52,396 bases of DNA from Bacillus sp. AFS006103 (GCA_002559145.1 NTXX01000021.1:1-52396); one strand, 5' to 3'; shown: positions 23,416 to 32,098, numbered from the stretch's first letter. Made by a program: numbers and translations. Notes: generated by a model not told the origin, from the sequence alone.

Positions 23416-23724
23416 TTATTTATTATCCAGTTCATCTTTCTTTTCACCATCGGAAATACCATTATCTTGATCTACGCCATCACCGACACCGTTATCTTCT
23501 AATTTTTTCTCAACATTATTTACTGCATCTTTAATGTTATCTTTTGCATCCTGTGTCGCTCCGTTGGTTTTCTGCTTTGTATCAGTATCTATGGCAACTT
23601 TTTTTTCTCCATCACTAATACCATTATCCTGGTCGACTCCATCTCCACATCCAGCTAGTCCGCCAAATGTAAGTGAAATAGCCAATCCTCCATACAATAA
23701 TCTCTTCTTCCAATCCATATTCAT
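23416..23724 (-). CDS. Small acidic lipoprotein with a duplicated 16-residue motif
   Basis: The protein has 102 residues. A lipoprotein signal peptide ends in the lipobox LAGC (Cys26). The acidic 16-mer GDGVDQDNGISDGEKK occurs exactly at 27-42 and again at 81-96, flanking a helical, charged segment (about 55-78). The two copies differ at many synonymous positions in the DNA, so the peptide appears to be under selection. The Asp/Gly/Asn pattern recalls calcium-binding loops, but this is speculative. GGAGGTGG precedes the start. It is probably part of a sigma-B transcript starting near 23920. Confidence 0.78.
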   Translation of the reverse strand: MNMDWKKRLLYGGLAISLTFGGLAGCGDGVDQDNGISDGEKKVAIDTDTKQKTNGATQDAKDNIKDAVNNVEKKLEDNGVGDGVDQDNGISDGEKKDELDNK

Positions 23725-23792
23725 GGTTTACTCCACCTCCTAATTGAATAGGTAAACATCTTTTAGAAGTTCGTGAGTTTTCTAATCTGTTT

Positions 23793-23882
23793 TTAAGTAT
23801 CCTGTGTATCCAATAAGGAGTTGAGATAAGAATGTAAGGATAATCTAGCTAATCTCGGAATTGGACGTGCTGTTAAACTCAT
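23793..23882 (-). CDS. Possible small protein of 29 residues behind a sigma-B-like promoter
   Basis: The reading frame starts MSLTARPIPRLARLSLHSYL and ends DTQDT. It is short, basic in its first half and not recognised. Two things support it: AAAGGAG lies upstream of the ATG, and a sigma-B-like promoter (23928-23952) points at it with a leader of about 40 nt. No terminator separates it from the lipoprotein gene. It could instead be part of an untranslated leader of that operon. Confidence 0.4.
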   Translation of the reverse strand: MSLTARPIPRLARLSLHSYLNSLLDTQDT

Positions 23883-23927
23883 ACCTTTCTGCTCCTTTCG
23901 TTTGGTATTGCCTTGCCTATTGGTTAT

Positions 23928-23952
23928 ATTCCCCGTCTAAGAAATTCGAAAC
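23928..23952 (-). promoter_or_regulatory. Candidate sigma-B promoter, leftward stress operon
   Basis: On the minus strand: GTTTCG, 13 nt, GGGAAT. It precedes the 29-codon frame, the lipoprotein gene, csbD and the Gly-zipper gene. Confidence 0.6.
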
Positions 23953-24111
23953 CTATTTTTCCCTTGGAATAATGAATGGCTAATCCTAAATGAATCCAAA
24001 AAGGGGTCAATGATCGGTTTCTTTCCATTAAATGCCCTTTTTTACAGACTAAAATCAAGATTCTAAAATAATTTATTTGATCAGATTTGTCCCAACTAGT
24101 AAAAAAATAAG

Positions 24112-24136
24112 GTTTCATTTTTTCTATAAAGGTTAT
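24112..24136 (+). promoter_or_regulatory. Candidate sigma-B promoter of the first yflT-like gene
   Basis: GTTTCA, 13 nt, GGTTAT, about 70 nt before the start codon. The same arrangement (13 nt, GGTTAT) precedes the paralogue at 44441. Confidence 0.55.
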
Positions 24137-24206
24137 ATACAAAATATGAAAAGTTACTAACGTAAATTAGCTAATTACGATTCTACAAATCTAGGAGGAA
24201 GTAGTA

Positions 24207-24536
24207 ATGAAGCAAATCAAGATAGTAGAAAATGACGTGGAAGTAAAGAAGTCAGTGGTTCAATTATTAAATCAGGGATTTACAAAAGAGGAGGTCTATA
24301 TATTAGCTCATGACAAAGACCGTTCGATTGAACTAACAGTTACGACCGATACAAATGATATAAAGGTATCTGAACCAGGAGTCTTTGAATCATTGGCAAA
24401 TGTATTTCGTTCTCGCGGGGATGAACTGCGATCCAACATGGAATCTTTAGGATTGTCGTATTTTGAAGCTCAACAATTTGAAGGAGAATTAGATCTGGGG
24501 CGTATCGTCGTTGTCGCTACAAAAAAAGTCTCATAA
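24207..24536 (+). CDS. General stress protein 17M-like (YflT family)
   Basis: The protein has 109 residues, soluble and acidic. It contains the YflT-type fold: KIVENDVEVKKSVVQLLNQGFTKEEVYILAHDKDR, the central VFESLANVFRSRGDELRS and the C-terminal GELDLGRIVVVA. B. subtilis YflT is a heat- and sigma-B-induced protein of unknown function. A paralogue with clear identity throughout lies at 44441-44761. AGGAGG precedes the ATG. The channel-like gene begins 27 nt downstream with no terminator between, so the two are probably cotranscribed. Confidence 0.88.
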   Translation: MKQIKIVENDVEVKKSVVQLLNQGFTKEEVYILAHDKDRSIELTVTTDTNDIKVSEPGVFESLANVFRSRGDELRSNMESLGLSYFEAQQFEGELDLGRIVVVATKKVS

Positions 24537-24563
24537 CAAAAATAGGAAAAGGAGATCGATAGT

Positions 24564-26069
24564 ATGGATATGAATCAAATGATGACGGGATGGTACTCTT
24601 ATTTTAATCAACTTCCGAACCTGCTATTTGCTCTACTCGTATTATTGGTTGGTTGGCTAATCGCTAAGAGTATTGGAAAAGGTGTGGAAGCGATTTTAAA
24701 GAAAACGAACTTTGATGATCGGCTGTTTTCAAACCTTGGTAATAGAAAATACTCATCTGAAGTAATTATTGGGAAAATTGTTTATTATATTTTACTAGTT
24801 ATTGTGTGGATTATCTTTTTTAATATCCTTAATTTAAGCTTTATTGCCACACCGCTCGTTCAGATGTTATCAAGTATTACAGGAGCTATTCCCAACGTTT
24901 TAAAAGCAGCGTTGATTTTACTGCTAGCCTGGGCGGTTGCTTCCCTGTTGCGAATTCTCTTTAAAAAGGCTGTAGCCATGTTTCATTTCGAACGTCTCTT
25001 GGTAAAGTGGAAGATGACCAACAATCAAGCAGATGCTGTCCGCAAGGTTGACAGTATTGGCAAAGCTCTTTTCTATTTTGTTTTCTTATTGTTTTTACCA
25101 GGGGTCTTGGATGCATTGCAAATGGAAGGTGTTTCTGAACCTTTCGCCAACACCCTGTCAACGTTGCTTGCCTTTATACCTAAGTTATTTGCGGCTGCCC
25201 TGATTGTCTTTGTCGGCTGGCTGATTGCGAAAATTGTCCGTGATATTCTAACAAACTTTTTAAATACGATTGGAGCGGAGAGAATTGGTCAACGGTTTGG
25301 GTTAAGCCCAAAAGGAGAGGGAACCACTCTCTCAAGTATGATAGGTAATATTGCGTTTATCTTCATCTTAATTCCGACGATTATTACAGCCCTGGAAAAA
25401 TTGGAGCTAAAGGGAATTTCTGACCCGGCGATTGCCATGCTTCATCATGTGCTCGCCTTAATACCAAACATCGCTGTCGCGGTCATCTTAATCCTAGTAG
25501 GCTTATGGCTTGGAAAATGGGTCGAAAAAATGGTGACGCAAATGCTTTGGCGCTTACGATTTAATAATATTTTTCACCATATGGGTATTGGTTCGTTAAA
25601 TCCGGAGCCATCCAAGTACAATCTTTCGCAAATGGTTGGTATGCTTGCAAAAATTGTGATTGTTTTATTATTTACAGTGGAAGCATTACAAATTGTCCAC
25701 TTAGAGTTCTTTGTGACTCTTGCAACAGGCGTGATAGCTTATTTACCAATGTTATTGGCTGCACTAGTTATTTTAGGAGTTGGCTTATATTTAGGTCATT
25801 TAGTCGAACGTATTTTACAAAACATTTTAAAGAACAGCTATTCTCGGACACTCGCCGCTGTTGGGAAATATGCCATCTTTGCAGTGACGGTCTTTATGGC
25901 ATTAGACCAGCTTGGAGTTGCTCATTCCATCGTAAACGCGGCCTTCATTCTCGTATTAGGTGGAGTGGCCCTAGCATTCGGCCTTGCCTTTGGCCTAGGT
26001 GGTAGGGAATTCGCTAGCAAATATTTAGATAGACTCGATCAAAAGATAGACAAGAAAATAATAGAATAA
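24564..26069 (+). CDS. Mechanosensitive-channel-related membrane protein with five TM-helix repeats
   Basis: The protein has 501 residues. Five copies of a [23 protein letters not shown] helix start near residues 17, 109, 205, 300 and 394, spaced 92-96 residues. This is the conserved TM-helix repeat found in MscS-related proteins of Firmicutes. The C-terminus ([19 protein letters not shown] and [17 protein letters not shown]) resembles the pore-lining segment of MscS, but the usual cytoplasmic beta domain is missing. A role in osmotic or membrane stress is inferred from the family and from its place behind a yflT gene. AAAAGGAGA precedes the start. Confidence 0.85.
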   Translation: MDMNQMMTGWYSYFNQLPNLLFALLVLLVGWLIAKSIGKGVEAILKKTNFDDRLFSNLGNRKYSSEVIIGKIVYYILLVIVWIIFFNILNLSFIATPLVQMLSSITGAIPNVLKAALILLLAWAVASLLRILFKKAVAMFHFERLLVKWKMTNNQADAVRKVDSIGKALFYFVFLLFLPGVLDALQMEGVSEPFANTLSTLLAFIPKLFAAALIVFVGWLIAKIVRDILTNFLNTIGAERIGQRFGLSPKGEGTTLSSMIGNIAFIFILIPTIITALEKLELKGISDPAIAMLHHVLALIPNIAVAVILILVGLWLGKWVEKMVTQMLWRLRFNNIFHHMGIGSLNPEPSKYNLSQMVGMLAKIVIVLLFTVEALQIVHLEFFVTLATGVIAYLPMLLAALVILGVGLYLGHLVERILQNILKNSYSRTLAAVGKYAIFAVTVFMALDQLGVAHSIVNAAFILVLGGVALAFGLAFGLGGREFASKYLDRLDQKIDKKIIE

Positions 26070-26085
26070 AAGAATATGCGCAAGG

Positions 26086-26128
26086 ATAACAATCCGAAAC
26101 ACAGCTGATTTCGGGTTGTTATTTTTTA
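26086..26128 (+). terminator. Terminator between the TM-repeat gene and the CNNM gene
   Basis: ATAACAATCCGAAA and TTTCGGGTTGTTAT (26086-26099 and 26109-26122) form a 14-bp stem with G-U pairs, followed by TTTTTT. No promoter is visible between it and the next start (26146), so read-through probably feeds the CNNM gene. Confidence 0.85.
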
Positions 26129-26145
26129 AAAAAGAGAGGGAGGGA

Positions 26146-27453
26146 GTGAAGCTTCTCTTGCTAATAGTAAATTTACTGTTAATCGCACTGTTAATTGCTC
26201 TTACCGGTTTTTTTGTAGCCATCGAATTTGCGATCGTCAAAGTACGCCCCTCGAGGATTGCCCAATTGATTGCCGAAGGAAAGAAGGGGGCTGTTTCAGC
26301 AAAAAAGGTAGTATCACATCTAGATGAATATCTTTCAACCTGCCAACTGGGAATCACAGTAACGGCACTCGGGTTGGGGTGGTTAGGGGAACCAACAGTA
26401 GAAAGGCTGCTGCACCTAGTGTTAAAAGTACTCAACCTTAATGAATCAGTCACGCATATTTTATCCTTTGGCCTTGCCTTTGCCTCAGTTACCTTTCTAC
26501 ATGTAGTAATGGGCGAATTGGCGCCTAAAACAGTAGCAATCCAAAAAGCGGAGGCAGTAACGCTTTACTTCTCACGGCCCATCATATGGTTTAATAAAAT
26601 CATGTTTCCATTTATTTGGATCTTAAATGGCTCTGCCCGGCTGCTGGCTAGATTATTGGGCTTAAAGCCTTCATCAGAACATGAAACTGCTCATTCTGAA
26701 GAAGAGCTGAGAATCCTTTTATCAGATAGCTTTCAGAGCGGTGAGATTAATCAGAATGAATTACGATATGTAAACAATATTTTTGAATTTGATGACAGAT
26801 TGGCAAAGGAAATCATGGTCCCCCGCACGGAAATGAGCTGCATAACGATTGATGATACGGTGAATGAGGTCTTAAAACGGGTGAAATGCGAAAATTACAC
26901 CCGCTATCCAGTAATGGATGGGGATAAGGATAACATCATCGGCATCATTAACGTGAAGGCGTTGTTAATGGCTATCATTATGAATATGAACCATAAAGAA
27001 GAGTTGAAGGTAAAGTCCATTATCCGGCCTGTTATTCATGTGATTGAAACCACTCCCATTCATGACTTATTGATGAAAATGCAAAGGGAACATACACATA
27101 TGGCTATCCTAATTGATGAATACGGAGGTACTTCCGGTTTGGTTACGGTGGAAGATATGATTGAGGAAATCGTTGGAGAAGTTAGAGATGAATTCGATAC
27201 AGATGAAGTGGCCGAGATTCAAAAGATCGAGAAGAACCATTATTTAGTCGATGGAAAATGTTTAGTTGAGGACGTGAACGATTTACTAGGGATCAACTTA
27301 GCTAATCCCGGCATAGATACCATCGGCGGCTGGTTTCTAACTCAAAACTTTGGCACCCATAAGGGCAGTAAAGTGGAAACAGAAGGATACGTGTTCAAGG
27401 TCATGGCTAGTAAGGGGTATCACATATTGAATTTAGAAGTGAAAAAGATTTAA
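26146..27453 (+). CDS. CNNM/CorC-type membrane protein (DUF21, CBS pair, transporter-associated domain)
   Basis: The protein has 435 residues. The DUF21 membrane domain (residues about 1-190) starts [33 protein letters not shown] and includes GWLGEPTVE and [19 protein letters not shown] pair follows ([11 protein letters not shown], then [14 protein letters not shown], and [27 protein letters not shown]), and then a CorC/HlyC C-terminal domain (about 350-433). Family members are tied to Mg2+ or other cation export; the old name 'hemolysin C' is misleading. The start is GTG at 26146 with GAGGG 5 nt upstream; the frame is open further upstream into the terminator. It ends in a bidirectional terminator. 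Confidence 0.88.
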   Translation: MKLLLLIVNLLLIALLIALTGFFVAIEFAIVKVRPSRIAQLIAEGKKGAVSAKKVVSHLDEYLSTCQLGITVTALGLGWLGEPTVERLLHLVLKVLNLNESVTHILSFGLAFASVTFLHVVMGELAPKTVAIQKAEAVTLYFSRPIIWFNKIMFPFIWILNGSARLLARLLGLKPSSEHETAHSEEELRILLSDSFQSGEINQNELRYVNNIFEFDDRLAKEIMVPRTEMSCITIDDTVNEVLKRVKCENYTRYPVMDGDKDNIIGIINVKALLMAIIMNMNHKEELKVKSIIRPVIHVIETTPIHDLLMKMQREHTHMAILIDEYGGTSGLVTVEDMIEEIVGEVRDEFDTDEVAEIQKIEKNHYLVDGKCLVEDVNDLLGINLANPGIDTIGGWFLTQNFGTHKGSKVETEGYVFKVMASKGYHILNLEVKKI

Positions 27454-27473
27454 CTGACACTTAACGTAAAAAA

Positions 27474-27501
27474 GAAGCTTGGAAATTTTCCAAGCTCTTT
27501 T
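27474..27501. terminator. Bidirectional terminator
   Basis: AGCTTGGAAA and TTTCCAAGCT form a perfect stem (27476-27496), with an A-rich run on the left and CTTTT on the right. It serves the CNNM gene on the plus strand and the RsbR paralogue on the minus strand. Confidence 0.88.
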
Positions 27502-27525
27502 AACAGCGTCGCAATCATGGCAGTC

Positions 27526-28347
27526 CTACACCAGATATTCATTTAATGTTTGCTGTAATGTCGCTTTTGTTTTTGTATAAGTATGTAGATCAATTCCTAT
27601 TTTAACCATTTTTCTAACAAGTTCCGGGCGTAATCCGGTTATGATTGATTGAGCACCCATCAACGTGATGCCAATCAATACTTTTTGGAATTGTGCAATC
27701 GTTACTTCGTCCATGTCCGATATACCGGAAAGGTCAATGATCAAGGTTAGAATCCTTAACCTGGATATATCCGTTAATACTTTTTCCTCAATGATCTCCA
27801 TTCGATAAGAATCAAACGTACCAATCAACGGCAAGACAGCTACAGTTGGGCTGACCGGTATAATTGGAACCGATAAATGTTCAACTAATTTCCTTTGCGC
27901 CAGGAGTAATTCATCTTTATAAAAAGAATAGCTAATGAAAAAGGTGTTTAGAAATTCATCAATGCCATCATTTACCTTATGTTCCAATTTGAAAAAATCT
28001 CCAACACAATTTACATTCTTATTTGATTGATCATAAAGTTTTATGAAATGCCATAAGGAACGTCTGATCGCATGTACCCATTCCAGTTTGAACGCCAAAG
28101 TTAAGGAATGTTTTGCCCAAGCAACTCCTTCTACTTCAGCAAAACTAATCAGTTCTTCTGTTCGATTTTCCACAACATAAAGAACCAGCCTTTGCGCATT
28201 TTTCAAAAGGTCAATATTTCCGGCTTTTAAAATACGGTCAATATTTCCGGCAACATTGATAGCCTCGGATAAAAGTTTTTTCTGAAATTCTTCATTGTTT
28301 TCGATAAGATAGTCCGAAATATTCCTTGTATCATAAATAGTACCCAC
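27526..28347 (-). CDS. RsbR-like stressosome paralogue with STAS domain and Glu at the second phosphosite
   Basis: The protein has 273 residues: an N-terminal all-helical sensor-like domain (about 1-140), a linker helix and a C-terminal STAS domain (about 160-273). RsbR proteins build the stressosome with RsbS and hold RsbT until stress. Aligned to the RsbR of this window (T172 and T206), the first site is S180 (GTFDS) and the second is E214 (DMDEV), with the same 34-residue spacing. The second position therefore cannot be phosphorylated and may mimic phosphate. The start is GTG at 28347, 8 nt after GGAGG. A good sigma-B promoter lies upstream, so the paralogue is probably itself part of the sigma-B regulon. 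Confidence 0.87.
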   Translation of the reverse strand: MGTIYDTRNISDYLIENNEEFQKKLLSEAINVAGNIDRILKAGNIDLLKNAQRLVLYVVENRTEELISFAEVEGVAWAKHSLTLAFKLEWVHAIRRSLWHFIKLYDQSNKNVNCVGDFFKLEHKVNDGIDEFLNTFFISYSFYKDELLLAQRKLVEHLSVPIIPVSPTVAVLPLIGTFDSYRMEIIEEKVLTDISRLRILTLIIDLSGISDMDEVTIAQFQKVLIGITLMGAQSIITGLRPELVRKMVKIGIDLHTYTKTKATLQQTLNEYLV

Positions 28348-28413
28348 CGCTTGTTCCTCCTCATAATAGAAAATGATAATTCTAAGCTGCTGCTCTACTT
28401 TGCCAATTATGAC

Positions 28414-28439
28414 ATACCCACTATTTAGGATAAATAAAC
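28414..28439 (-). promoter_or_regulatory. Candidate sigma-B promoter of the RsbR paralogue
   Basis: On the minus strand: GTTTAT, 14 nt, GGGTAT, one base from the GTTTAA/GGGTAT pattern. It is divergent from the next promoter, 39 bp away. Confidence 0.75.
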
Positions 28440-28478
28440 ATTTTTTTGATAGGCAGTATTAAAGATAGGATTTTAAAT

Positions 28479-28504
28479 GTTTCAAGTGGATCCATCCGGG
28501 GTAG
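28479..28504 (+). promoter_or_regulatory. Candidate sigma-B promoter of the YsnF-like gene
   Basis: GTTTCA, 14 nt, GGGTAG, 64 nt before the start codon. Confidence 0.65.
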
Positions 28505-28568
28505 ATATACTATAAATGCGGATGTCACCTATATTCCACATTTAGTATATTTTAGGAGGTTTGATAGA

Positions 28569-29765
28569 ATGAGTATCGAAAAAAGAATCGTTGGAACCTA
28601 CAATTCAGAGCAAGAAATTTTGTATGCGATTGAAGGATTGAAACGCCAAGGGCATCGTGAAACAGATATGATGGTGGTGGCAGAAACTAGAAGTAAGATT
28701 CCATTGATCATTTCACACACTGGAGTCATGGTAGAAGCGGAAATAGAAATGACTACCTTAGCAGGTGTTATGATGGACAGCTTTTTTACGATGATGACTG
28801 CAGGAATGGGTGGAAGACCGGTAAACACACTGTCTAGAAGGCTTACTGAAAGAGGACTACCGGTATTTACGGCAAAACGGTGTGAAGAGGAAATAAATAA
28901 GGGGAAAATGATCTTGCTGGTTGATACGAATGGAACTTACGACAACCCTATTAATCAACAACAATATGAGACTGAAGAAACAAAGTCTTATGAAAGTCCT
29001 GTTGATCATGTACAATATGAGACTGAAAAAACAAGAGCTGTCCGACTCCGTGAAGAACGGCTTGATATTACAAAAGAGCGTGTTCAAGTCGGAGAAGTAC
29101 AACTCCATAAAGAAGTGGTTGAAGAACAGCGAACCGTTCATGTTCCAATCATGCGAGAAGAATTATATATAGAACGCCGTCCTGTCATTGATGGAAAGTT
29201 TGATGGCAGCCCGTTTACAGCGGATGAAATTATTCGTATCCCCATTATGGAAGAACGAATTGAAGTAACAAAAAGACCGGTAGTCGTTGAAGAAGTGATT
29301 GTAGGCAAGTGGAAAATTCAAGAAACAAAGCAGGTACAGGACATCATTAGAAAAGAAGAAGCGCGAATTGAGCGTTCTCTCCCTCCGGCAAAACCGGTCC
29401 ACCCATTGACCGATGGAGGGCAAGAAGAAGTTATTACCGAAAGCTCAAATAGTTTGATCTTGGAAGAAAATTCTAATAGTGCAAGCAAAATGAATCAGGA
29501 TAAAAAGGAAGAAACCCGCGAAAAGCGCACAGGCACCCTCACAGTACAAGGAGTGAAAAACAATACGGAATCATCTGCCGGTAATAATGTTAAAGCGAGC
29601 GGGACGCTAACAGATTCGCCTGCTCTTAAGGAAAATGAAAGTGAAAGTTACTTACCGATTGCAGCAGGTACTATGAAAGAAGCGGCAATTCACAACAACG
29701 AAAATTCTTCCATCGGTGAGGATAATAAAAATAATAAAAGAAATGAAAAAAAGAAAAATAAATAA
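28569..29765 (+). CDS. YsnF-like stress protein (YflT-like N-terminus plus DUF2382)
   Basis: The protein has 398 residues from the ATG at 28569, with TTAGGAGG upstream; the frame is open 41 codons further but without a ribosome site. Residues about 1-110 follow the YflT pattern (RIVGTYNSEQEILYAIEGLKRQGHRETDMMVVAE). Residues about 150-265 form the DUF2382/YsnF-AvaK domain, with its alternating Glu/Arg strands (LREERLDITKERVQVGEVQLHKEVVEE, then VPIMREELYIERRPV and PIMEERIEVTKRPVVVEEV). The last 120 residues are low-complexity, Asn/Glu/Lys-rich, ending in a basic run. YsnF is a general stress protein of unknown biochemistry. Confidence 0.86.
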   Translation: MSIEKRIVGTYNSEQEILYAIEGLKRQGHRETDMMVVAETRSKIPLIISHTGVMVEAEIEMTTLAGVMMDSFFTMMTAGMGGRPVNTLSRRLTERGLPVFTAKRCEEEINKGKMILLVDTNGTYDNPINQQQYETEETKSYESPVDHVQYETEKTRAVRLREERLDITKERVQVGEVQLHKEVVEEQRTVHVPIMREELYIERRPVIDGKFDGSPFTADEIIRIPIMEERIEVTKRPVVVEEVIVGKWKIQETKQVQDIIRKEEARIERSLPPAKPVHPLTDGGQEEVITESSNSLILEENSNSASKMNQDKKEETREKRTGTLTVQGVKNNTESSAGNNVKASGTLTDSPALKENESESYLPIAAGTMKEAAIHNNENSSIGEDNKNNKRNEKKKNK

Positions 29766-29804
29766 GAATGGAAAGACCATGAAGTCATTAGATACGATAC
29801 AAAA

Positions 29805-29852
29805 AGGGCTGATTTCAAAGATTACTAACATGTGATCTTTGAAGTCAGCTTT
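29805..29852. terminator. Bidirectional terminator between convergent genes
   Basis: GCTGATTTCAAAGAT and ATCTTTGAAGTCAGC (29806-29820 and 29833-29847) form a 15-bp stem with one G-U pair. T runs occur on both strands. Confidence 0.88.
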
Positions 29853-29881
29853 TATCTTATTTGACCAGATCCTCATTAAAA

Positions 29882-30619
29882 CTATCTAATTCCACTATCT
29901 TGCCTTGTTAACGGTGTATGATTTTGATTCCTTAAATTTTCCTCCATCGTGTAAATATCTTCTTTAAAAAAATCGCTGATAACTCCTTTTTCTCCAAATA
30001 AAAAAAGCTGATCTCCTTCATGGATTTTTTCGTTGTAAATATCTCTTCTAATCTTCACTTCACCTCTTTTGATAAATAGCACCACAAACTCAAGCTGCTC
30101 ATGCTCCTTTATCACTTGGTTCAGTGATTTATATACAAGAAAAGAGTTCGTGTAGATATGCAGATTAAGCAGATAATCATTCTTATCAGTTAAAAATACG
30201 TCCCGGATCGGCAAATCGCCCAGCTCCACATTCTGTTTCATCTGTTTATGAAAAAATATAGCTAACATTGTCTGAACGCGGGCAAGTTTTAAGCCCCCAA
30301 AAACAAGTATGACAGCTCCGGCAATGTATAAGATATGATTCAACCTAAGATCGTCCGAAAGGAAATTACTAATCGTTGAAATAATCACAGCGAGGGAGAA
30401 GGCCCCAAACAGAATAAGGAATGTAGCAAGTTTCCTTCGAATCGGGTGGCCTAAGATGAGCTCAGATTCCCCTGTCGTAAAGCCGGTACCTGTCATCAAA
30501 GAAATGACTTGGAACCTTGAAACCTCTAATTTGAGCCCCGTTAACCGAAACAACACCACGTAAATTTCGATAACGGCTGTAATGATGATGAAATAGACGA
30601 GTAAAAAAAATAAATTCAT
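29882..30619 (-). CDS. Membrane protein with C-terminal TrkA-C (RCK-C) domain
   Basis: The protein has 245 residues. The ATG at 30619 is chosen because AAGGTG lies 9 nt upstream; an in-frame GTG at 30631 overlaps that site. Membrane helices are at about 2-26, 66-88 and 95-115. The loop SLMTGTGFTTGESEL between the first two recalls the selectivity loop of TrkH/KtrB-type K+ transporters. Residues about 135-225 look like a TrkA-C ligand-binding domain (LGDLPIRDVFLT and IHEGDQLFLFGEKG). A link to K+ or another ion is inferred only. It lies downstream of the terminator of the next minus-strand gene, so read-through from that sigma-B promoter is possible. Confidence 0.7.
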   Translation of the reverse strand: MNLFFLLVYFIIITAVIEIYVVLFRLTGLKLEVSRFQVISLMTGTGFTTGESELILGHPIRRKLATFLILFGAFSLAVIISTISNFLSDDLRLNHILYIAGAVILVFGGLKLARVQTMLAIFFHKQMKQNVELGDLPIRDVFLTDKNDYLLNLHIYTNSFLVYKSLNQVIKEHEQLEFVVLFIKRGEVKIRRDIYNEKIHEGDQLFLFGEKGVISDFFKEDIYTMEENLRNQNHTPLTRQDSGIR

Positions 30620-30642
30620 CCTATCACGCACCTTATTTTAGT

Positions 30643-30677
30643 CAAAAAATTAGTTGGGGTAGTTATCGCTACCCCAA
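30643..30677 (-). terminator. Terminator after the 89-residue protein gene
   Basis: TTGGGGTAG and CTACCCCAA form a perfect 9-bp stem around a 6-nt loop. On the minus strand it is followed by CTAATTTTTTG. Confidence 0.85.
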
Positions 30678-30684
30678 CCGGTTA

Positions 30685-30954
30685 TTACTGCATTTTCTCG
30701 TTATAAAATTGAACAGAATACATCGCTCCTTCACTGACCATATTATTATCCTCCAGATCATGTGGATGGGGATGTCCTCCTTTTTTAATCGGGAGCTGTT
30801 CACTTTTAACAAAAGGAGAAGGTTTAATTTTACGTTTCCAGTCTCTAAGGACACTCTCTGCTTTTACTCTGTTCGGTTTAGACGATAACCACATCGCAGC
30901 AGAAGCTCCCATTCCAACTACAACCAATGATGTAAGCGGCAAAGCTCGTTTCAT
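30685..30954 (-). CDS. Small protein with one N-terminal membrane segment, function unknown
   Basis: The protein has 89 residues from the ATG at 30954, which has AAGGAGG upstream; an earlier in-frame Met has no ribosome site. Residues about 4-24 are hydrophobic (ALPLTSLVVVGMGASAAMWL). The rest is basic, then has HPHPHDLEDNN, which could bind metal. I do not recognise the family. A strong sigma-B-type promoter (31012-31036) precedes it, so it is probably a general stress gene. Confidence 0.75.
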   Translation of the reverse strand: MKRALPLTSLVVVGMGASAAMWLSSKPNRVKAESVLRDWKRKIKPSPFVKSEQLPIKKGGHPHPHDLEDNNMVSEGAMYSVQFYNEKMQ

Positions 30955-31011
30955 ATCAAGACCTCCTTCAAATTTTGAAAACATAGGACTTTACGTTCTA
31001 TTAATCCTTTC

Positions 31012-31036
31012 ATACCCGTTTTATCCCATTTAAAAC
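31012..31036 (-). promoter_or_regulatory. Candidate sigma-B promoter of the 89-residue protein gene
   Basis: On the minus strand: GTTTTA, 13 nt, GGGTAT. It is divergent from the CorA promoter only 11 bp away. Confidence 0.75.
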
Positions 31037-31047
31037 TTATTTTTTAG

Positions 31048-31073
31048 GTTTCACTTTTTTAAAATTAGGGGAT
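31048..31073 (+). promoter_or_regulatory. Candidate sigma-B promoter of the corA-like gene
   Basis: GTTTCA, 14 nt, GGGGAT (or 15 nt and GGGATT), 33 nt before the start codon. Confidence 0.5.
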
Positions 31074-31106
31074 TTAATTAGGAAAACTTTTACGAAAGGA
31101 GATTCT

Positions 31107-32051
31107 ATGGAGAAAACGATCGGACCGAACCAATGGAAGTGGTATCAATTTGACAAAAACGATCACGAACGAATCGGACCAATGATTGAAAGTGCTAACT
31201 GCGGGAGCACTGGATGGCTAGAACAGCTGCAGGAACATAAATCAAATTTCCTACGGGTAAAAACACTTGAAGATGGAAAAAAGGTTGTGACAGGTTCACT
31301 TATTTATCAGCAAAATTTTGAAGAGGAACTAGATTATAAGATCTTTCATTTTTATGTAAGTACGGATCAGTTAATTACAGTGGACCTGAGGCTGTCTTCC
31401 TTTAAACATATTCATAAGGAGGACCTTCTTAAGCTCATTGAACGAACGGAAAACCCAGTGGATGGCTTTTTAATCTTTTTGGGAGAATTGATGAATGAAA
31501 TGTTATATGAGATTGATCAATTTGAAGCTGCGTTAAAAACACTGATTTGGAGCGTTCGGAAGCGAAATGAAACGAGTCTTCTTGAAAAAATCTATGCGCA
31601 AAGGCATGAACTATTGGTGTGGAAGAATCTATTAATCCCAATCAAAGAGTTAAAAATGGGGATAGAGGAGATCAATCTGAATGAGGTAAGTACGGGGGGG
31701 ATTTTTCAGACGACGTGTAAACGGATTGACCGGGCGGTTGAATTGTTCAATGAATATGAACATGAACTGGATTCGATCATTAATTTAGAAGAAGTCATCT
31801 CATCCCATCGCGGAAATGAAATCATGAAAACCTTAACGGTCATCACGACCATCTTCACCCCGGTCATGGCATTCGGGGCATTATGGGGGATGAATTTTAA
31901 GCATATGCCAGAACTGGAATGGAAATTCGGCTATGTGATGTCCGTCATCCTGATTGCAGTCTCAACCATCCTACTCTATGGTTTTTTGAAATTTAATGGC
32001 TGGACAGGGGACCTTTTACGAGGGAAAAAGAAAGGATCGTTTTTTAAATAA
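31107..32051 (+). CDS. CorA-like divalent metal transporter
   Basis: The protein has 314 residues: a large soluble N-terminal domain with long helices, then two C-terminal membrane helices (about 240-258 and 273-292). The first ends in the signature GMN (261-263), followed by MPE, the selectivity loop of the CorA/MIT family for Mg2+ and related ions. AAAGGAGA precedes the ATG. Together with the CNNM protein nearby this gives the block two divalent-cation proteins. The basic tail (GKKKGSFFK) ends the chain. The gene symbol is withheld because several CorA paralogues exist in bacilli. Confidence 0.88.
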   Translation: MEKTIGPNQWKWYQFDKNDHERIGPMIESANCGSTGWLEQLQEHKSNFLRVKTLEDGKKVVTGSLIYQQNFEEELDYKIFHFYVSTDQLITVDLRLSSFKHIHKEDLLKLIERTENPVDGFLIFLGELMNEMLYEIDQFEAALKTLIWSVRKRNETSLLEKIYAQRHELLVWKNLLIPIKELKMGIEEINLNEVSTGGIFQTTCKRIDRAVELFNEYEHELDSIINLEEVISSHRGNEIMKTLTVITTIFTPVMAFGALWGMNFKHMPELEWKFGYVMSVILIAVSTILLYGFLKFNGWTGDLLRGKKKGSFFK

Positions 32052-32074
32052 AATTAACAAATCTATCAAAAAGA

Positions 32075-32098
32075 GGTTTAGGTTCCTGCAAAGGGTGG
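32075..32098 (+). promoter_or_regulatory. Weak candidate sigma-B promoter of the GsiB-like gene
   Basis: GGTTTA, 12 nt, GGGTGG. It is a less good match than the others, but gsiB is a classic strongly sigma-B-dependent gene. Confidence 0.4.

Noticed and set aside
23924..24142. Minus-strand frame of 72 codons upstream of the small peptide
   Set aside because: No Shine-Dalgarno, unusual composition, and its end overlaps the sigma-B-like promoter at 23928-23952.
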